From Asaia sp. W19 (GTDB lineage: Bacteria; Pseudomonadota; Alphaproteobacteria; Acetobacterales; Acetobacteraceae): DNA of 64,000 nucleotides. The position numbers were made by a program, and so were the translations under genes. The stretch covers positions 13-64,012 of the forward strand of contig NZ_PNQZ01000001.1 in NCBI RefSeq assembly GCF_003994335.1, given 5' to 3'. This document shows positions 17,476 through 27,126 of the stretch, piece by piece (the stretch's first letter is position 1; each line of letters opens with the position of its first letter). The notes under the pieces were generated by a model that worked only from the letters and a program-made list of their open reading frames with translations, was not told the origin of the DNA and did no database searches.

Positions 17476-17642
17476 GCGGGGCGGAGCCCCATGAAGGGAG
17501 GTTCTTGCAGCTGGAAACCTCCGCGGGGCGCTGCCCCGCTCCCCGGAAAGGGGCGCGCCCCTTTCATCCCGGTTCATCCCGGTTTAGTCAAACAGGTTTC
17601 CAAAGGACGACCGTCCTTTGGCGGGGTATGGGGCGGAGCCCC
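17476..17642 (+). repeat. Multi-hairpin dispersed repeat, copy A
   Basis: This element lies between convergent ogt and rho. In order it contains GCGGGGCGGAGCCCC (17476-17490), palindrome GCGGGGCGCTGCCCCGC (17523-17539), a perfect 20-bp palindrome GAAAGGGGCGCGCCCCTTTC (17546-17565), a short ATCCCGGTTC direct duplication, palindrome CAAAGGACGACCGTCCTTTG (17601-17620) and GGGGCGGAGCCCC (17630-17642). The same series of palindromes occurs at 28051, 43856 (inverted) and 54761. No coding potential is seen. Confidence 0.9.
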
Positions 17643-17676
17643 ATGATGACGACCTCCATCATCGAGATCGGCCCAT

Positions 17677-17715
17677 AAAAAAAACCGCCGGAAGCGTGGG
17701 CCTCCGGCGGTTTTT
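17677..17715. terminator. Bidirectional terminator between ogt and rho
   Basis: An 8-bp perfect stem (CCGCCGGA 17685-17692 / TCCGGCGG 17703-17710) is flanked by A8 on the left and T5 on the right. It can therefore terminate both rho (minus, 19 bases past its stop) and ogt (plus). Confidence 0.85.
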
Positions 17716-17733
17716 CATGATCCGGAAAGCGGA

Positions 17734-19029
17734 TCAGTTGTTCATGGCGTCGAAGAAGTCCTGGTTCGTCTTGCTGTATTTCAACTTGTCGAGCAGGAAG
17801 TCCATCGCGTCCATCGTGCCCATGGGCGAGAGGATGCGACGCAGCACCCACATCTTCGAGAGCGAAGCACGATCCACGAGGAGCTCTTCCTTACGCGTAC
17901 CCGACTTGGTGATGTCGATGGCGGGGAAGGTACGCTTGTCAGCCAGCTTGCGATCGAGGATGAGTTCGGAGTTACCCGTGCCCTTGAACTCTTCGAAGAT
18001 CACCTCGTCCATACGGCTGCCCGTGTCGATGAGCGCGGTGGCGATGATGGTGAGCGAACCGCCCTCCTCAATGTTACGTGCCGCGCCGAAGAAGCGCTTG
18101 GGGCGCTGCAGGGCATTGGCATCCACACCGCCGGTCAGCACCTTGCCCGACGACGGGACAACAGTGTTGTAAGCGCGCGCCAGACGGGTGATCGAGTCGA
18201 GCAGGATCACGACGTCACGCTTGTGCTCGACCAGCCGCTTGGCCTTTTCGAGCACCATTTCAGTTACCTGCACGTGGCGGGTCGCGGGCTCATCGAAGGT
18301 GGAGGACACGACCTCGCCGCGTACCGAGCGGGCCATGTCCGTCACTTCCTCGGGGCGCTCATCGATCAGAAGAACGATCAGGAACACATCGGGATGGTTG
18401 GCGGAGATGGACGAAGCGATACTTTGCAGCATCACGGTCTTACCGGTGCGCGGCGGGGCCACGATCAGGGCGCGCTGGCCCATGCCGATAGGGGCCACGA
18501 GATCGATCACGCGCGGTGTATAATCGCGCTGATCCTTCTTGCCCTTGCCGGTTGGCTGAGGCTCCGGTGCACCCACCTGCTCGACTTCCATACGCAGGCG
18601 ACGCTCGGGATAGAGCGGCGTCAGATTGTCGAAGTTGATGCGCTGACGAACCGAGTCCGGTTCTTCGAAGTTGATCGAGTTGACCTTGAGCAGCGAGAAG
18701 TAGCGCTCGCCATCGCGCGGGGCGCGAATCTGACCCTCAACCGTGTCACCTGGGCGCAGCCCGAAACGACGCACCTGAGCGGGGGAGATATAGATATCGT
18801 CAGGGCCAGGGAGGTAATTGGCTTCAGGCGAACGAAGAAAGCCGAAGCCGTCTGGCAGGATCTCCAGAGTGCCTTCGCCGTAAATGGCCTGCTCATTATC
18901 CGCCAGGGTCTTGAGAATGGCGAACATGATGTCCTGCTTGCGCATCGACGATGCGTTTTCGATCTGCAGTTCTTCAGCATAGGCCAGCAGATCGGCAGGG
19001 GTTTTTTTCTTGAGTTCAGCAAGATGCAT
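17734..19029 (-). CDS. rho: Transcription termination factor Rho
   Basis: A 431-residue hexameric RNA-dependent helicase. The N-terminal RNA-binding part has [32 protein letters not shown] (about residues 60-90). The ATPase core has Walker [16 protein letters not shown], Walker [19 protein letters not shown], and [28 protein letters not shown] (R-loop region). The Walker A has PRTGKT where E. coli has PKAGKT. Length is close to the usual 420. It is monocistronic, with a leader of about 240 bases containing a strong hairpin; rho is autoregulated through its leader in E. coli. Confidence 0.97.
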   Translation of the reverse strand: MHLAELKKKTPADLLAYAEELQIENASSMRKQDIMFAILKTLADNEQAIYGEGTLEILPDGFGFLRSPEANYLPGPDDIYISPAQVRRFGLRPGDTVEGQIRAPRDGERYFSLLKVNSINFEEPDSVRQRINFDNLTPLYPERRLRMEVEQVGAPEPQPTGKGKKDQRDYTPRVIDLVAPIGMGQRALIVAPPRTGKTVMLQSIASSISANHPDVFLIVLLIDERPEEVTDMARSVRGEVVSSTFDEPATRHVQVTEMVLEKAKRLVEHKRDVVILLDSITRLARAYNTVVPSSGKVLTGGVDANALQRPKRFFGAARNIEEGGSLTIIATALIDTGSRMDEVIFEEFKGTGNSELILDRKLADKRTFPAIDITKSGTRKEELLVDRASLSKMWVLRRILSPMGTMDAMDFLLDKLKYSKTNQDFFDAMNN

Positions 19030-19173
19030 GAAAAGCGCCTTAGATGGGCTATAGTCTACTGCCGGGGAGACGGAAGCCGTATCCGTGACAGATGATCGGT
19101 CGCGAAAGAATGCCCCGTCAGATGGGCCGCAGAACGGGCCCGACGATGAGCGAAGACGAAAGGTCTTGAGAAA

Positions 19174-19210
19174 GGCCGCAGCGTACGGAAAACGTACGGC
19201 TCTTGCGGCC
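19174..19210 (-). terminator. Strong two-part hairpin between the secreted-protein gene and rho
   Basis: The outer stem GGCCGCA / TGCGGCC and inner stem CGTACG / CGTACG form one 37-base hairpin; on the minus strand it is followed by TTTCTC. It lies 63 bases past the stop of the 19273-19800 gene and 145 bases before rho. It may terminate the corA operon or be part of the rho leader. Confidence 0.6.
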
Positions 19211-19272
19211 CAATCTAATGAGAAATAACGGTTTCTGTCAATAGTCCCGATCTATACCGCGGCAAGGCCCTC

Positions 19273-19800
19273 TCAACCGCGCCAGGGCTTCATCATATAT
19301 TGCCCTGTAGTCGCGCCCGTTTCGGCCAAACCCGGGATCAGGAACAGCAGCGGCGATGCTGGCACATGCTCGGCATAGGCACCGGAAATCAGATTGGGCG
19401 CACACTGCCCCTCCAGCCGGAGCGGCGTTGGGAGGGCAATATCGATCTGGCAGGAAACCGGCCCTGGCCCCTGCGGCGCCTGGGTCAGCTTGCCAGAAAG
19501 CGGTGCAGCCTGAAGGGGGCGGTTATCGGCATCGAGCGCGATGAACTCCCCCCTGAGCGTCGCGCCTTCCAGATGATAGCCAATCAGCACGCGGGTGGGC
19601 TGCCTGCCTGCATAGCCCGGAGCCTGACGAAATCCGAGCGGAAAGGCGCTGCCCCCCTCGTAACGGAGCGGCTCCCTAGCGAGGCGATCCAGCACGGCCT
19701 GCGCCTGTTGCGTATCAGGCTGGGACGCAGGACGCGCCAGAGCCTGAGAAGCGACGCAGGTAAAGGAGAGAAGGGAGAGAGAAAGAACGAGCCGGTTCAC
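19273..19800 (-). CDS. Secreted hypothetical protein
   Basis: A 175-residue protein starting at GTG 19800, which overlaps the corA stop by 4 bases (GTGA). An N-terminal signal peptide (VNRLVLSLSLLSFTCVASQALA) predicts export. The mature part has one pair of cysteines (VSCQIDIA and EGQCAPN) that may form a disulphide, and otherwise a beta-rich appearance (RVLIGYHLEGATLRGEFIALDADN). I do not recognise a domain. The position after corA suggests cotranscription; a functional link is not evident. The frame remains open upstream within corA but the coupled start is preferred. Confidence 0.7.
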   Translation of the reverse strand: MNRLVLSLSLLSFTCVASQALARPASQPDTQQAQAVLDRLAREPLRYEGGSAFPLGFRQAPGYAGRQPTRVLIGYHLEGATLRGEFIALDADNRPLQAAPLSGKLTQAPQGPGPVSCQIDIALPTPLRLEGQCAPNLISGAYAEHVPASPLLFLIPGLAETGATTGQYMMKPWRG

Positions 19801-20783
19801 TTTGAACGATCTCCAAACCATCCGCGGCGCCAGAAAATGAACAGAGGCAGAAGCACCGAGGCAAGCATCAGGCATAACGCATAGAAATAGCCGTAATGCC
19901 ACTCGAGTTCCGGCATGATCTTGAAATTCATGCCGTAAATACCGGCAAGCAGCGTAGGCGTGATCCCGACGAAACTGACCACCGTCAGCAGCTTCATGCC
20001 GTCATTCTGATCGATACTGATGAAGCCCAGCGTCGCATCGAGCAGAAATTGTACCTTCACCGTCATCTGCGCCACGTAATCATTCAGTGAGGCCACGTCA
20101 CGCCCGAGAATGCGCAGACGCGCCTGAAGCGAATCACGGAACTCGAAATACCGCGCATCGCCCAGATACATGCCGATGCGATCCACCCCGAGCAGGCTCT
20201 CGCGTATCGACGATGTCAGATCACCGCTTGCCCCCAGCTCGCGCAGGGTCTGGCGAAGCACATCGGCATTACGCACATGGCGCCTTGGACGCGTACTGGT
20301 GAAAACCGTGCGGGAGATGGTGGCCAGGGTATGACCGGCGCTTTCGAGAATATCCGCCAGTCGGTTCACCACGGTTTCCAGCAGATGGATGACCAGCTCC
20401 GGCACATCGGATAATGCAAAATCGACATCATTGGCCGCGAGATCGCGACTCATGGTTTCGAAGGCCGTGTAGTTTGCATAGCGCAGGGTAATGAACCAGC
20501 GCTCGGATACAACCATACCTACAGGATAGGCGGTCAGGGCATCATTGATCATCCGCACGAGCGGTGTGGACAGATAGATCACATCCCCCTTGCGGTAGTG
20601 GCGGGACGAACTCTCGATTTCCTCGAGCGCTTCACGACGCGGAAGCGAGATTCCACTCACGGCCTCGGCGAGGCGTATCTCGTCCTCCGTCGGGTCAACA
20701 AGATCCAACCAGGCGACATCCTGAGCATCATCGGCGGCCAGAATTTCATGAACGGGGCGCCCCACCGGATGCGCAAGAAACAT
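19797..20783 (-). CDS. corA: CorA family divalent metal transporter
   Basis: A 328-residue protein with a large cytosolic N-terminal domain and two C-terminal transmembrane helices. The first helix ends in the diagnostic YGMNFKIMPE (about residues 286-295), followed by the second helix (YFYALCLMLASVLLPLFIFW) and a basic tail (RRGWFGDRSK). CorA proteins form pentameric Mg2+ (also Co2+/Ni2+) channels. The start codon lies 23 bases from a promoter region shared with divergent trpB. A signal-peptide protein is translationally coupled downstream. Confidence 0.9.
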   Translation of the reverse strand: MFLAHPVGRPVHEILAADDAQDVAWLDLVDPTEDEIRLAEAVSGISLPRREALEEIESSSRHYRKGDVIYLSTPLVRMINDALTAYPVGMVVSERWFITLRYANYTAFETMSRDLAANDVDFALSDVPELVIHLLETVVNRLADILESAGHTLATISRTVFTSTRPRRHVRNADVLRQTLRELGASGDLTSSIRESLLGVDRIGMYLGDARYFEFRDSLQARLRILGRDVASLNDYVAQMTVKVQFLLDATLGFISIDQNDGMKLLTVVSFVGITPTLLAGIYGMNFKIMPELEWHYGYFYALCLMLASVLLPLFIFWRRGWFGDRSK

Positions 20784-20908
20784 CGTGATTTCCTTCCCCT
20801 CGCGGGGTGCTTCTCCCCTGCGGGTCGGGAATGGACGTCATGCCGCCCCTCTGGTATCGCAGAAACCCGCTCGCCATGTCGATCCATGCCCCGGACAGGA
20901 GATGCCCC

Positions 20909-22135
20909 ATGAGTTCTGAAGTTCCGTCCCGTCTCAACAGCCTGCGCAATGGTCCCGACCAGCGTGGTCGCTTCGGCAGCTTCGGCGGCCAGTTCGTAGC
21001 GGAAACGCTCATGCCGCTGGTGCAGGATCTGGCAGAAGCCTATCAGGCCGCCAAGGCCGACCCCGAGTTCCGGCGCGAGCTCGATTACTACTTCCGCGAT
21101 TATGTGGGACGTCCCAGCCCGCTCTGGCATGCGAAGCGTCTGGGCGAGGCACTTGGGGGCGCGAAGATCTACCTCAAGCGCGAAGAGCTCAACCACACCG
21201 GTTCGCACAAGCTCAACAACGTGATGGGCCAGATTCTGCTGGCGCGCCGCATGGGCAAGACGCGCATCGTAGCGGAGACCGGGGCAGGCCAGCATGGCGT
21301 GGCGACGGCTACGGTCTGCGCCTTGTTCGGCATGAAGTGCACCATCTACATGGGTGCGGTCGATGTCGAACGGCAAAAGCCCAATGTGTTTCGCATGCAT
21401 CTGCTCGGTGCTGAAGTGCACCCCGTCACGGCAGGCTCCGGCACACTCAAGGACGCCATGAACGAGGCCATGCGCGATTGGGTAGCCAATGTGCATGACA
21501 CCTATTTCCTCGTGGGCACCGTCGCGGGTCCGCATCCCTATCCGGAGATGGTGCGGGACTTCCAGTCGATTATCGGCATCGAGACGCGCGAGCAGATGAT
21601 GGCGGTCGAAAATCGCCTCCCGGACGTGCTGGTGGCCGCTATCGGCGGCGGCTCCAATGCCATGGGCCTGTTCCACCCCTTTCTCGATGATGAGTCCGTG
21701 CGCATGATCGGCGTCGAGGCGGCAGGTCATGGGCTCGATAGTGGCTTTACGGCGGCCTCGATCTCCCGCGGCCGCTCGGGCGTGCTTCATGGCAACCGCA
21801 CCTATCTTCTTCAGGATGAGTTCGGCCAGATTGCCGAGGCGCATTCCATCAGCGCAGGGCTCGACTATCCGGGCATCGGGCCCGAGCATTCCTGGCTGAA
21901 CGATATCGGCCGCGTGGAATATGTGGGCGTGACAGACAAGGAGGCGCTCGACGCCTTTCAACTCCTGACCCGCACCGAAGGCATCATCCCCGCTCTCGAA
22001 TGCGCCCATGGCCTGGCGCATGTGATGAAGATCGCGCCAGACATGGCCGCGGATCAGATCATCGTGCTCAATCTGTCGGGCCGCGGAGACAAGGATATCT
22101 TCACCGTCGCCGAGCATCTGGGAGTATCACTGTGA
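20909..22135 (+). CDS. trpB: Tryptophan synthase beta chain
   Basis: A 408-residue PLP enzyme that condenses indole and serine. It has [17 protein letters not shown] near the N-terminus, the PLP lysine in [11 protein letters not shown] (about residue 96), [10 protein letters not shown], and the phosphate-binding [10 protein letters not shown] (about 242). The start ATG 20909 is preceded by AGGAGA about 7 bases upstream; in-frame codons further upstream are not conserved. It overlaps trpA by 4 bases (GTGA). No trpF lies next to it, unlike the trpFBA order of many alphaproteobacteria; upstream is divergent corA. Confidence 0.96.
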   Translation: MSSEVPSRLNSLRNGPDQRGRFGSFGGQFVAETLMPLVQDLAEAYQAAKADPEFRRELDYYFRDYVGRPSPLWHAKRLGEALGGAKIYLKREELNHTGSHKLNNVMGQILLARRMGKTRIVAETGAGQHGVATATVCALFGMKCTIYMGAVDVERQKPNVFRMHLLGAEVHPVTAGSGTLKDAMNEAMRDWVANVHDTYFLVGTVAGPHPYPEMVRDFQSIIGIETREQMMAVENRLPDVLVAAIGGGSNAMGLFHPFLDDESVRMIGVEAAGHGLDSGFTAASISRGRSGVLHGNRTYLLQDEFGQIAEAHSISAGLDYPGIGPEHSWLNDIGRVEYVGVTDKEALDAFQLLTRTEGIIPALECAHGLAHVMKIAPDMAADQIIVLNLSGRGDKDIFTVAEHLGVSL

Positions 22136-22947
22136 GTCGTATCAAGGCCCGTTTCGAAGCGCTCAAGGCCCAGTCGCGGGGTGCGCTCATTCCTTATCTG
22201 CAAGCCTTCGACCCCGACCTCGAAACCTCGCTCGCCCTGCTGAAAGGCATGCCCGCGGCGGGGGCCGATCTGATCGAAATCGGTGTCCCCTTCTCCGACC
22301 CCTCAGCCGATGGCCCCACCATCCAGCAGGCCGCCCTGCGCGGCCTGAAGGCCGGCGCCACTCTGGCTGGCGTTCTCGACATGGTACGCGCCTTTCGCAA
22401 GAACGATAACGAGACCCCCATCATCCTCATGGGCTATCTCAACCCGATCGACAGCTATGGTCCTGCCCGTTTCTGCACCGATGCTGCCGAGGCCGGTGTG
22501 GACGGGCTGATCATCGTCGACCTCCCCAAGGAGGAAAGCGACCTGCTGGCTGAGGATGCGCAGCGATGCGGGCTCGACATCATCCAGCTCGTGGCACCCA
22601 ACACCCCGGATTCACGCCTTCCCCTGCTTCTCGATGACGCTTCCGGATTCATTTATTATGTGAGCATCACCGGCATTACCGGCACACGAACGGCTAGCGC
22701 CGATGAACTGGCTGCAGCCCTGCCGCGCCTGCGCGCCGTCAGCCCCCTGCCGGTCGCGATCGGTTTTGGCATTCGCACCCCGGAACAGGCAGCGCAGGCC
22801 GCCTCGGTGGGCGATGCCGCCGTCGTAGCGTCAGCTCTAATCGCTACACTGGCGACCACACTGGAGGACGGCAAGGCGACAGCCATGACCGTTCCAAAGG
22901 TTCTCGGCCAACTGGCTGAGATCGCTAACGCCGTGCAGGCACGATAA
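22132..22947 (+). CDS. trpA: Tryptophan synthase alpha chain
   Basis: A 271-residue TIM-barrel enzyme that cleaves indole-3-glycerol phosphate to indole for channelling to TrpB. Catalytic residues are in [20 protein letters not shown] (Glu about 49, Asp about 60); the phosphate site is [15 protein letters not shown] and [11 protein letters not shown]. It starts at GTG 22132, overlapping the trpB stop. A strong hairpin terminator follows 27 bases after the stop. Confidence 0.96.
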   Translation: MSRIKARFEALKAQSRGALIPYLQAFDPDLETSLALLKGMPAAGADLIEIGVPFSDPSADGPTIQQAALRGLKAGATLAGVLDMVRAFRKNDNETPIILMGYLNPIDSYGPARFCTDAAEAGVDGLIIVDLPKEESDLLAEDAQRCGLDIIQLVAPNTPDSRLPLLLDDASGFIYYVSITGITGTRTASADELAAALPRLRAVSPLPVAIGFGIRTPEQAAQAASVGDAAVVASALIATLATTLEDGKATAMTVPKVLGQLAEIANAVQAR

Positions 22948-22973
22948 GCAGGCCTTCGAGGATCGCATAAATG

Positions 22974-23012
22974 AAAAAGGGCCGCCCGGAGATCACCCGG
23001 TGCGGCCCTTTT
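22974..23012. terminator. Bidirectional terminator of trpBA
   Basis: A 10-bp stem AAAGGGCCGC / GCGGCCCTTT encloses a 16-base loop and is flanked by A5 and T4. It can stop trpBA and also the convergent hdeD. Confidence 0.9.
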
Positions 23013-23015
23013 AAT

Positions 23016-23036
23016 GAGCGTCAGGCTCTGACGCTC
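23016..23036. repeat. Perfect 9-bp inverted repeat
   Basis: GAGCGTCAG and CTGACGCTC are separated by three bases, making a tight hairpin directly beside the trpA terminator and 8 bases before the hdeD stop. Read on the minus strand it contains GAGCGTCAGAGC, a 12-base match to the tandem array at 11003-11162. Confidence 0.75.
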
Positions 23037-23044
23037 CGCTCTTC

Positions 23045-23614
23045 TCAGCGCCCGTTGCGCTTGAGCGACAGCCCGAATGAGAGAGCCGAGATACCGCCAA
23101 AGATCAGTTCGATGGCAATGAAGGTACCGATAAGCCACAGCCCCGACCAGGGCAGGGTCACGAAGATGAAAATGCCGGTCAGCAATGCGACAACGGCGCT
23201 TAGAACCATGGTCCACCAATTGGCGACATGGCGATGTCCAGCCGCCCAGAGCCCGCGCATCACACCTGATGCCATGAGGCAACCCGCCAGAAACGCGGTC
23301 AGAAACAGAGAGCCGGTCTCAGGCTCCTGGATCAACAGAATACCCCCCAACACATAGAGAAATCCCATCAGCGCCGTGATCCAGAAACGCGATCCCGGTA
23401 CGTCACGATGAGCAAAACTCTGGGCCAGATAAGCGACGCCCGAAAAGATCAGCAGCATGCCGATGACCACGATACTGGCGAGGGTCGTGACCACCGTATC
23501 AAGAAAGGCGAAGGCGCCGAGCACGATCAGCACAATCCCGATACCGATAAACCAGTTGGGCTTGAGTTGCGGATCGATGGGCGGGAGACCGGGAATATTG
23601 CCAAAACCAGACAT
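23045..23614 (-). CDS. HdeD family membrane protein
   Basis: A 189-residue integral membrane protein with six hydrophobic segments in pairs (for example WFIGIGIVLIVLGAFAFLDTV, IVVIGMLLIFSGVAYLAQSF, ALMGFLYVLGGILLIQEPETGS). The repeated DUF308 pattern is typical of HdeD, which takes part in acid resistance at high cell density in E. coli. For an acid-producing organism this would be sensible, but the link is inferred. The ATG follows GAGGAAA by about 8 bases. It is monocistronic and converges on trpBA; the upstream intergenic region holds a perfect parS. Confidence 0.85.
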   Translation of the reverse strand: MSGFGNIPGLPPIDPQLKPNWFIGIGIVLIVLGAFAFLDTVVTTLASIVVIGMLLIFSGVAYLAQSFAHRDVPGSRFWITALMGFLYVLGGILLIQEPETGSLFLTAFLAGCLMASGVMRGLWAAGHRHVANWWTMVLSAVVALLTGIFIFVTLPWSGLWLIGTFIAIELIFGGISALSFGLSLKRNGR

Positions 23615-23738
23615 GTTGTTGCTTTCCTCTCTTTGTCAGTCACTACGCGTCACGAGGTCCTGCGGGCGCATGGGAGGCTTGTGAACATTATGTTATCCTG
23701 CCCCCATTCCGTGAGTCTTTCGGGCTGATCAAGTGGGT

Positions 23739-23754
23739 TGTTTCACGTGAAACA
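23739..23754. other. parS: parS site (perfect 16/16)
   Basis: The 16-mer TGTTTCACGTGAAACA is an exact, fully palindromic match to the conserved bacterial parS sequence. It lies in the non-coding gap between hdeD and the acyltransferase gene, about 11 kb from parAB. It is expected to be the main ParB loading site of this region. Confidence 0.93.
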
Positions 23755-23977
23755 CCGAGGGGATCTGGAATTCGCGACGCAGATCGCGACCCAGCTCACA
23801 CGATGCTGCGCACAAAAATCCAGTTCTGATCAGTTCGCCCTGCCAACAGATTGTCCCGAATGATTGTCACAATTGATTCCTGACAGTATTGATCGGGTCA
23901 TGAGCGCAGATCACGTCCCAAACCGGCGCGCCGGATTTCTGTCCCGACGAGGCACAACCCCCTCATCGAGGCCTGAG

Positions 23978-24979
23978 ATGCGTGCTCATACCAAAGAGGT
24001 CCTTCCTTCCTTGCACGAAACGGCAAAACCCGGTTTCTGGGGTCGCAAGGTCGAATTCCTCAACGCTGCAACGCGTCTGGTTGGCGTCATCATCTGGGTG
24101 CCGCTCTCGGTTGGTTTTGAAGCCCTGCTCCTCCCTATTCCGGGCGTCCTCAAGATCCGCTGGACCAGGGTCATCTGGGGTGTGCTCTGCAGATTACTGG
24201 ATCTCGACATCAAGGTAATCGGTCACCCCGTCGGCACTGTCGGCGGGCAAAAAGGTCGCGACCGTGGGGAGCGCCCGGTGATCTATGTCGCCAATCACTC
24301 GTCGTGGCTCGATATTCCCGTTCTGGGCACCAAGATCTACTCGGTTTTCGTCGCCAAGGGCGATATCGAGCGGTGGCCCATCATGGGACTCGTTTCCAAG
24401 ATCGGGCGCACGATCTTTGTCAGCCGCAATCGCAGCACCACCGGGCGCGAGCGCGACCAGATGATCACACGGCTCGCAACCGGCGATAACCTCATTCTCT
24501 TTCCCGAAGGGACGTCATCGGACGGGTCACGCGTGCTCCCCTTCATGTCCACCTTCTTCGCCATAGCCAAATTGCCGCGCCTGCCCAAAAACGCGCCACC
24601 TATAGACATGCCGAGCTACCCTCCCGGACTGACGCCCCTCATTCAACCGATCTCGCTCGTGTATGATCGGCTTGAAGGCCTGCCTGTAAACCGCACAAGG
24701 CGCGCCATATTCGCCTGGTACGGGGACATGGATCTGGGGCCGCATGTCTGGCAGTTTTTGAAAAGGCGCAGCAAGCGTGCGACCATTCTGCTCCATGCGC
24801 CACTCGCCCCCGAGGACTTTCCCAGTCGCAAGGCTCTGGCCAATGCCGCCTGGACTGCTGTTGCCCATGGCGCAGCGGCTCTGCGCCAGAATGACGAGTC
24901 GATAGAGGGCTGGCACCCTCTGCGACACAGAGACAAGGCCGCTGCAGCCAATCAGAAATCGATTTCGGTCGTGGCGTGA
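23978..24979 (+). CDS. 1-acyl-sn-glycerol-3-phosphate acyltransferase-like protein (PlsC family)
   Basis: A 333-residue protein if started at ATG 23978, which has GAGG 6 bases upstream; in-frame ATG 23900 and TTG 23864 are possible but encode an unconserved extension. A membrane segment (about residues 25-50) precedes the acyltransferase domain with the NHSSWLD (NHx4D) box, a VSKIGRTIFVSRNR strand and the FPEGTSSDG box. It transfers acyl groups to lysophosphatidate or a related lysolipid in phospholipid synthesis. The long C-terminus could indicate a different acceptor. Its 3' end overlaps the convergent TonB receptor gene by 28 bases. Confidence 0.85.
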   Translation: MRAHTKEVLPSLHETAKPGFWGRKVEFLNAATRLVGVIIWVPLSVGFEALLLPIPGVLKIRWTRVIWGVLCRLLDLDIKVIGHPVGTVGGQKGRDRGERPVIYVANHSSWLDIPVLGTKIYSVFVAKGDIERWPIMGLVSKIGRTIFVSRNRSTTGRERDQMITRLATGDNLILFPEGTSSDGSRVLPFMSTFFAIAKLPRLPKNAPPIDMPSYPPGLTPLIQPISLVYDRLEGLPVNRTRRAIFAWYGDMDLGPHVWQFLKRRSKRATILLHAPLAPEDFPSRKALANAAWTAVAHGAAALRQNDESIEGWHPLRHRDKAAAANQKSISVVA

Positions 24980-27126
24980 TAAGTCCGGGGTAGTCCGGCA
25001 ACGGCCGAATTCGTGGCCCCCGCTCCGCCATCGGACGAACTCGGATAGACAGATGCCCAATATCGGGCATCCGTGACATTGCTCACGCCAAAGCGCAGAA
25101 CCATCGGAACACGGTAAAGATGAAAGCCGTAGCGTGCACCCAGATCAAGCGTCGTGAAGGCTGCCGCAAACTGGCGATTCTCATTGTCGGCAGCCCGCCT
25201 GCCGACATGGTGCACACTGGCATTGACCGCCCCGCCCCGCATCCAGTTCGGATGATAATCGAGCAACAGACTGACCTGCACGGGTGCCACCCCGACCACC
25301 TGCTTATGCGATGTCAGCGCAGATCCTGTCTCCCCCACCTGGGCATCCAGCCAGGTTATCCCACCAATCATACTCACAGATTTCAGAACCCGACCGGCAA
25401 TCTGGCCCTCAACCCCATAATTGCGCTGCTGCCCCGCCTCACGATACAGCGCGCTCGACGGATCAGTGAACGCATAGCCACGCGTCATACGAAAACCCGC
25501 TGCGCTGAGCATCAGGCCGGGAACCGGCCGGTACTTGGCTCCGAGTTCATATTCTTCTGAACGCAGCGGGGCGAGCACCTCATTGGCATTGGCGCTTGAG
25601 GCAGGCGCCACAGGCCCGGCCTGTACGGAACGCCCCCAGGTCCCGTAGAAACTCGTCCGGTCGTCGAGCTTGTAGATCAGGCTCACCATCGGGGTAAAAA
25701 CCGCCGAAGCGTCATAGGCAGCCGTTCTCACCCCTGCCTTGTTTGCACTCGTCGTATCAAGCCAGCTCCAGGCCAACGTTCCCATGACCGAGACCTGCTT
25801 CGTCAGCGCAATCGTATCGCCTGCCATCAAGGATTGCGTCTGAAGGAATGCCGATTGATACCGCCCGGAGAAATAGGGCTGACTCCCCCTGAACACGAGC
25901 GGCGCCCCGACCCGGGCCGTGCCCAGAACCTGGCTCGCCCCTTGCGTGGGATTGTAATTACCCATGCTGTACCCGTTCGAGCCCAGCACCACCTGATGCG
26001 CGAACGGACCCGTTCTGAACGCCCCATTAAGATAGGCCGTGTTCGACCATACCTTGAAATCATTCGCGGTCGCGGCCGCCGCAATCGTGCTGCGATAATG
26101 GCCAAGCGAGTCCGTCAGTTGATTGGTCACCCCGAAAACATTGCGCCAGGCATCCTGATACAGGCCGCCCAAACTCAGTGACCAGTCAGCGTTGAATTGG
26201 TGGATGACCTTCGCAAGCACCGTATTGGTCGCCGCGTTATAACCGGCAAAATCCTGACCATAGCCGCGCTTTGAAAGATCGGGCGCCGATGGCAACGCAA
26301 TGCCGGTGGCATAGGAGAACCCTCCCGCATAACCGCGCTGGGCATAGCTGTACTGACTGGCATCCACCTGTATGCGGGTCTTCTCGTCAAGCCTGAGATC
26401 AAAGGCCCCGGCAATCAATCCGCGTCGCAAATGGGTCCCGGGCGCATAGGTCGCGCCGGACTGGTTGAGCATCGTCACCCGGTAGCCGAACCATTTGCCG
26501 CGTCCAGCCCGACCGGAGGCATCGAGCGATTCAAGCGGCGCTCCGGTCGAGTCCACCCCGAAAACCAGATGCTCGCGCCTCTGATCGGTTGGACGGCTGA
26601 GCGTATAGTCGAAAGTCCCCGCCGGGTTTTGCGGCCCGTAAAGCGCGCCGGAAAGCCCGTTGAGCACCTGAAGAGAGTCGAACATCTCCGCCGCATAAGG
26701 GGTCGTGATCACCATGTTCAGCCCGTCCATGCGCGAATTCGCGATGACATCGGCTTCAAAGCCGCGCGACTGCGGGCGGCTGGTATTGGGGTCGCCCCGC
26801 ATTTCGAGCTGTACCGAGGGCAGATACTGGGCAAGGTCATTCGCGTTGCGCGATTGCTGGTTCACGATCACGTCGTGCGGCACTGCCATGACCGAAAACG
26901 GCGTTTCGAGCAATGAGCGTGTCCCGAGCGGGCCGAGCGCCGCATCGTGCCTGCCGTACTCTGCAGCCATTCCTGCCGCCTGTCGTCCCTTGACCCGAAC
27001 CTCTTCCACCTGGCGCGCAGCGGGTTGCCCAGGCAAGGGAGCCCCCCATGACCGGACCGGGAAGAAAAGCAGCGCGGATACGACGAGGCTGTAACGCCGG
27101 GAGCGATCATGAGAGCGACAGGTCAT
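24952..27126 (-). CDS. TonB-dependent siderophore receptor
   Basis: A 724-residue outer-membrane protein. A signal peptide (SLVVSALLFFPVRSWGA) precedes a plug domain (about residues 50-180, with NDLAQYLPSVQLEMRGDPNTSRPQSRGFEAD and LNGLSGALYGPQNPAGTFDYTLSRPT) and a 22-strand barrel ending in the aromatic terminal strand TYHATTEIDF. The family imports ferric siderophores with TonB energy. The siderophore cannot be named. ATG 27126 with GGAA upstream is preferred over TTG 27144. It is monocistronic and overlaps plsC at the 3' ends. No clear Fur-type box was seen in the 288-base upstream gap. Confidence 0.9.
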   Translation of the reverse strand: MTCRSHDRSRRYSLVVSALLFFPVRSWGAPLPGQPAARQVEEVRVKGRQAAGMAAEYGRHDAALGPLGTRSLLETPFSVMAVPHDVIVNQQSRNANDLAQYLPSVQLEMRGDPNTSRPQSRGFEADVIANSRMDGLNMVITTPYAAEMFDSLQVLNGLSGALYGPQNPAGTFDYTLSRPTDQRREHLVFGVDSTGAPLESLDASGRAGRGKWFGYRVTMLNQSGATYAPGTHLRRGLIAGAFDLRLDEKTRIQVDASQYSYAQRGYAGGFSYATGIALPSAPDLSKRGYGQDFAGYNAATNTVLAKVIHQFNADWSLSLGGLYQDAWRNVFGVTNQLTDSLGHYRSTIAAAATANDFKVWSNTAYLNGAFRTGPFAHQVVLGSNGYSMGNYNPTQGASQVLGTARVGAPLVFRGSQPYFSGRYQSAFLQTQSLMAGDTIALTKQVSVMGTLAWSWLDTTSANKAGVRTAAYDASAVFTPMVSLIYKLDDRTSFYGTWGRSVQAGPVAPASSANANEVLAPLRSEEYELGAKYRPVPGLMLSAAGFRMTRGYAFTDPSSALYREAGQQRNYGVEGQIAGRVLKSVSMIGGITWLDAQVGETGSALTSHKQVVGVAPVQVSLLLDYHPNWMRGGAVNASVHHVGRRAADNENRQFAAAFTTLDLGARYGFHLYRVPMVLRFGVSNVTDARYWASVYPSSSDGGAGATNSAVAGLPRTYHATTEIDF

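Noticed and set aside
20657-22117. Long minus-strand frame (486 codons) opposite trpB
   Set aside because: It is antisense to the unambiguous trpB gene and shows no protein family features.
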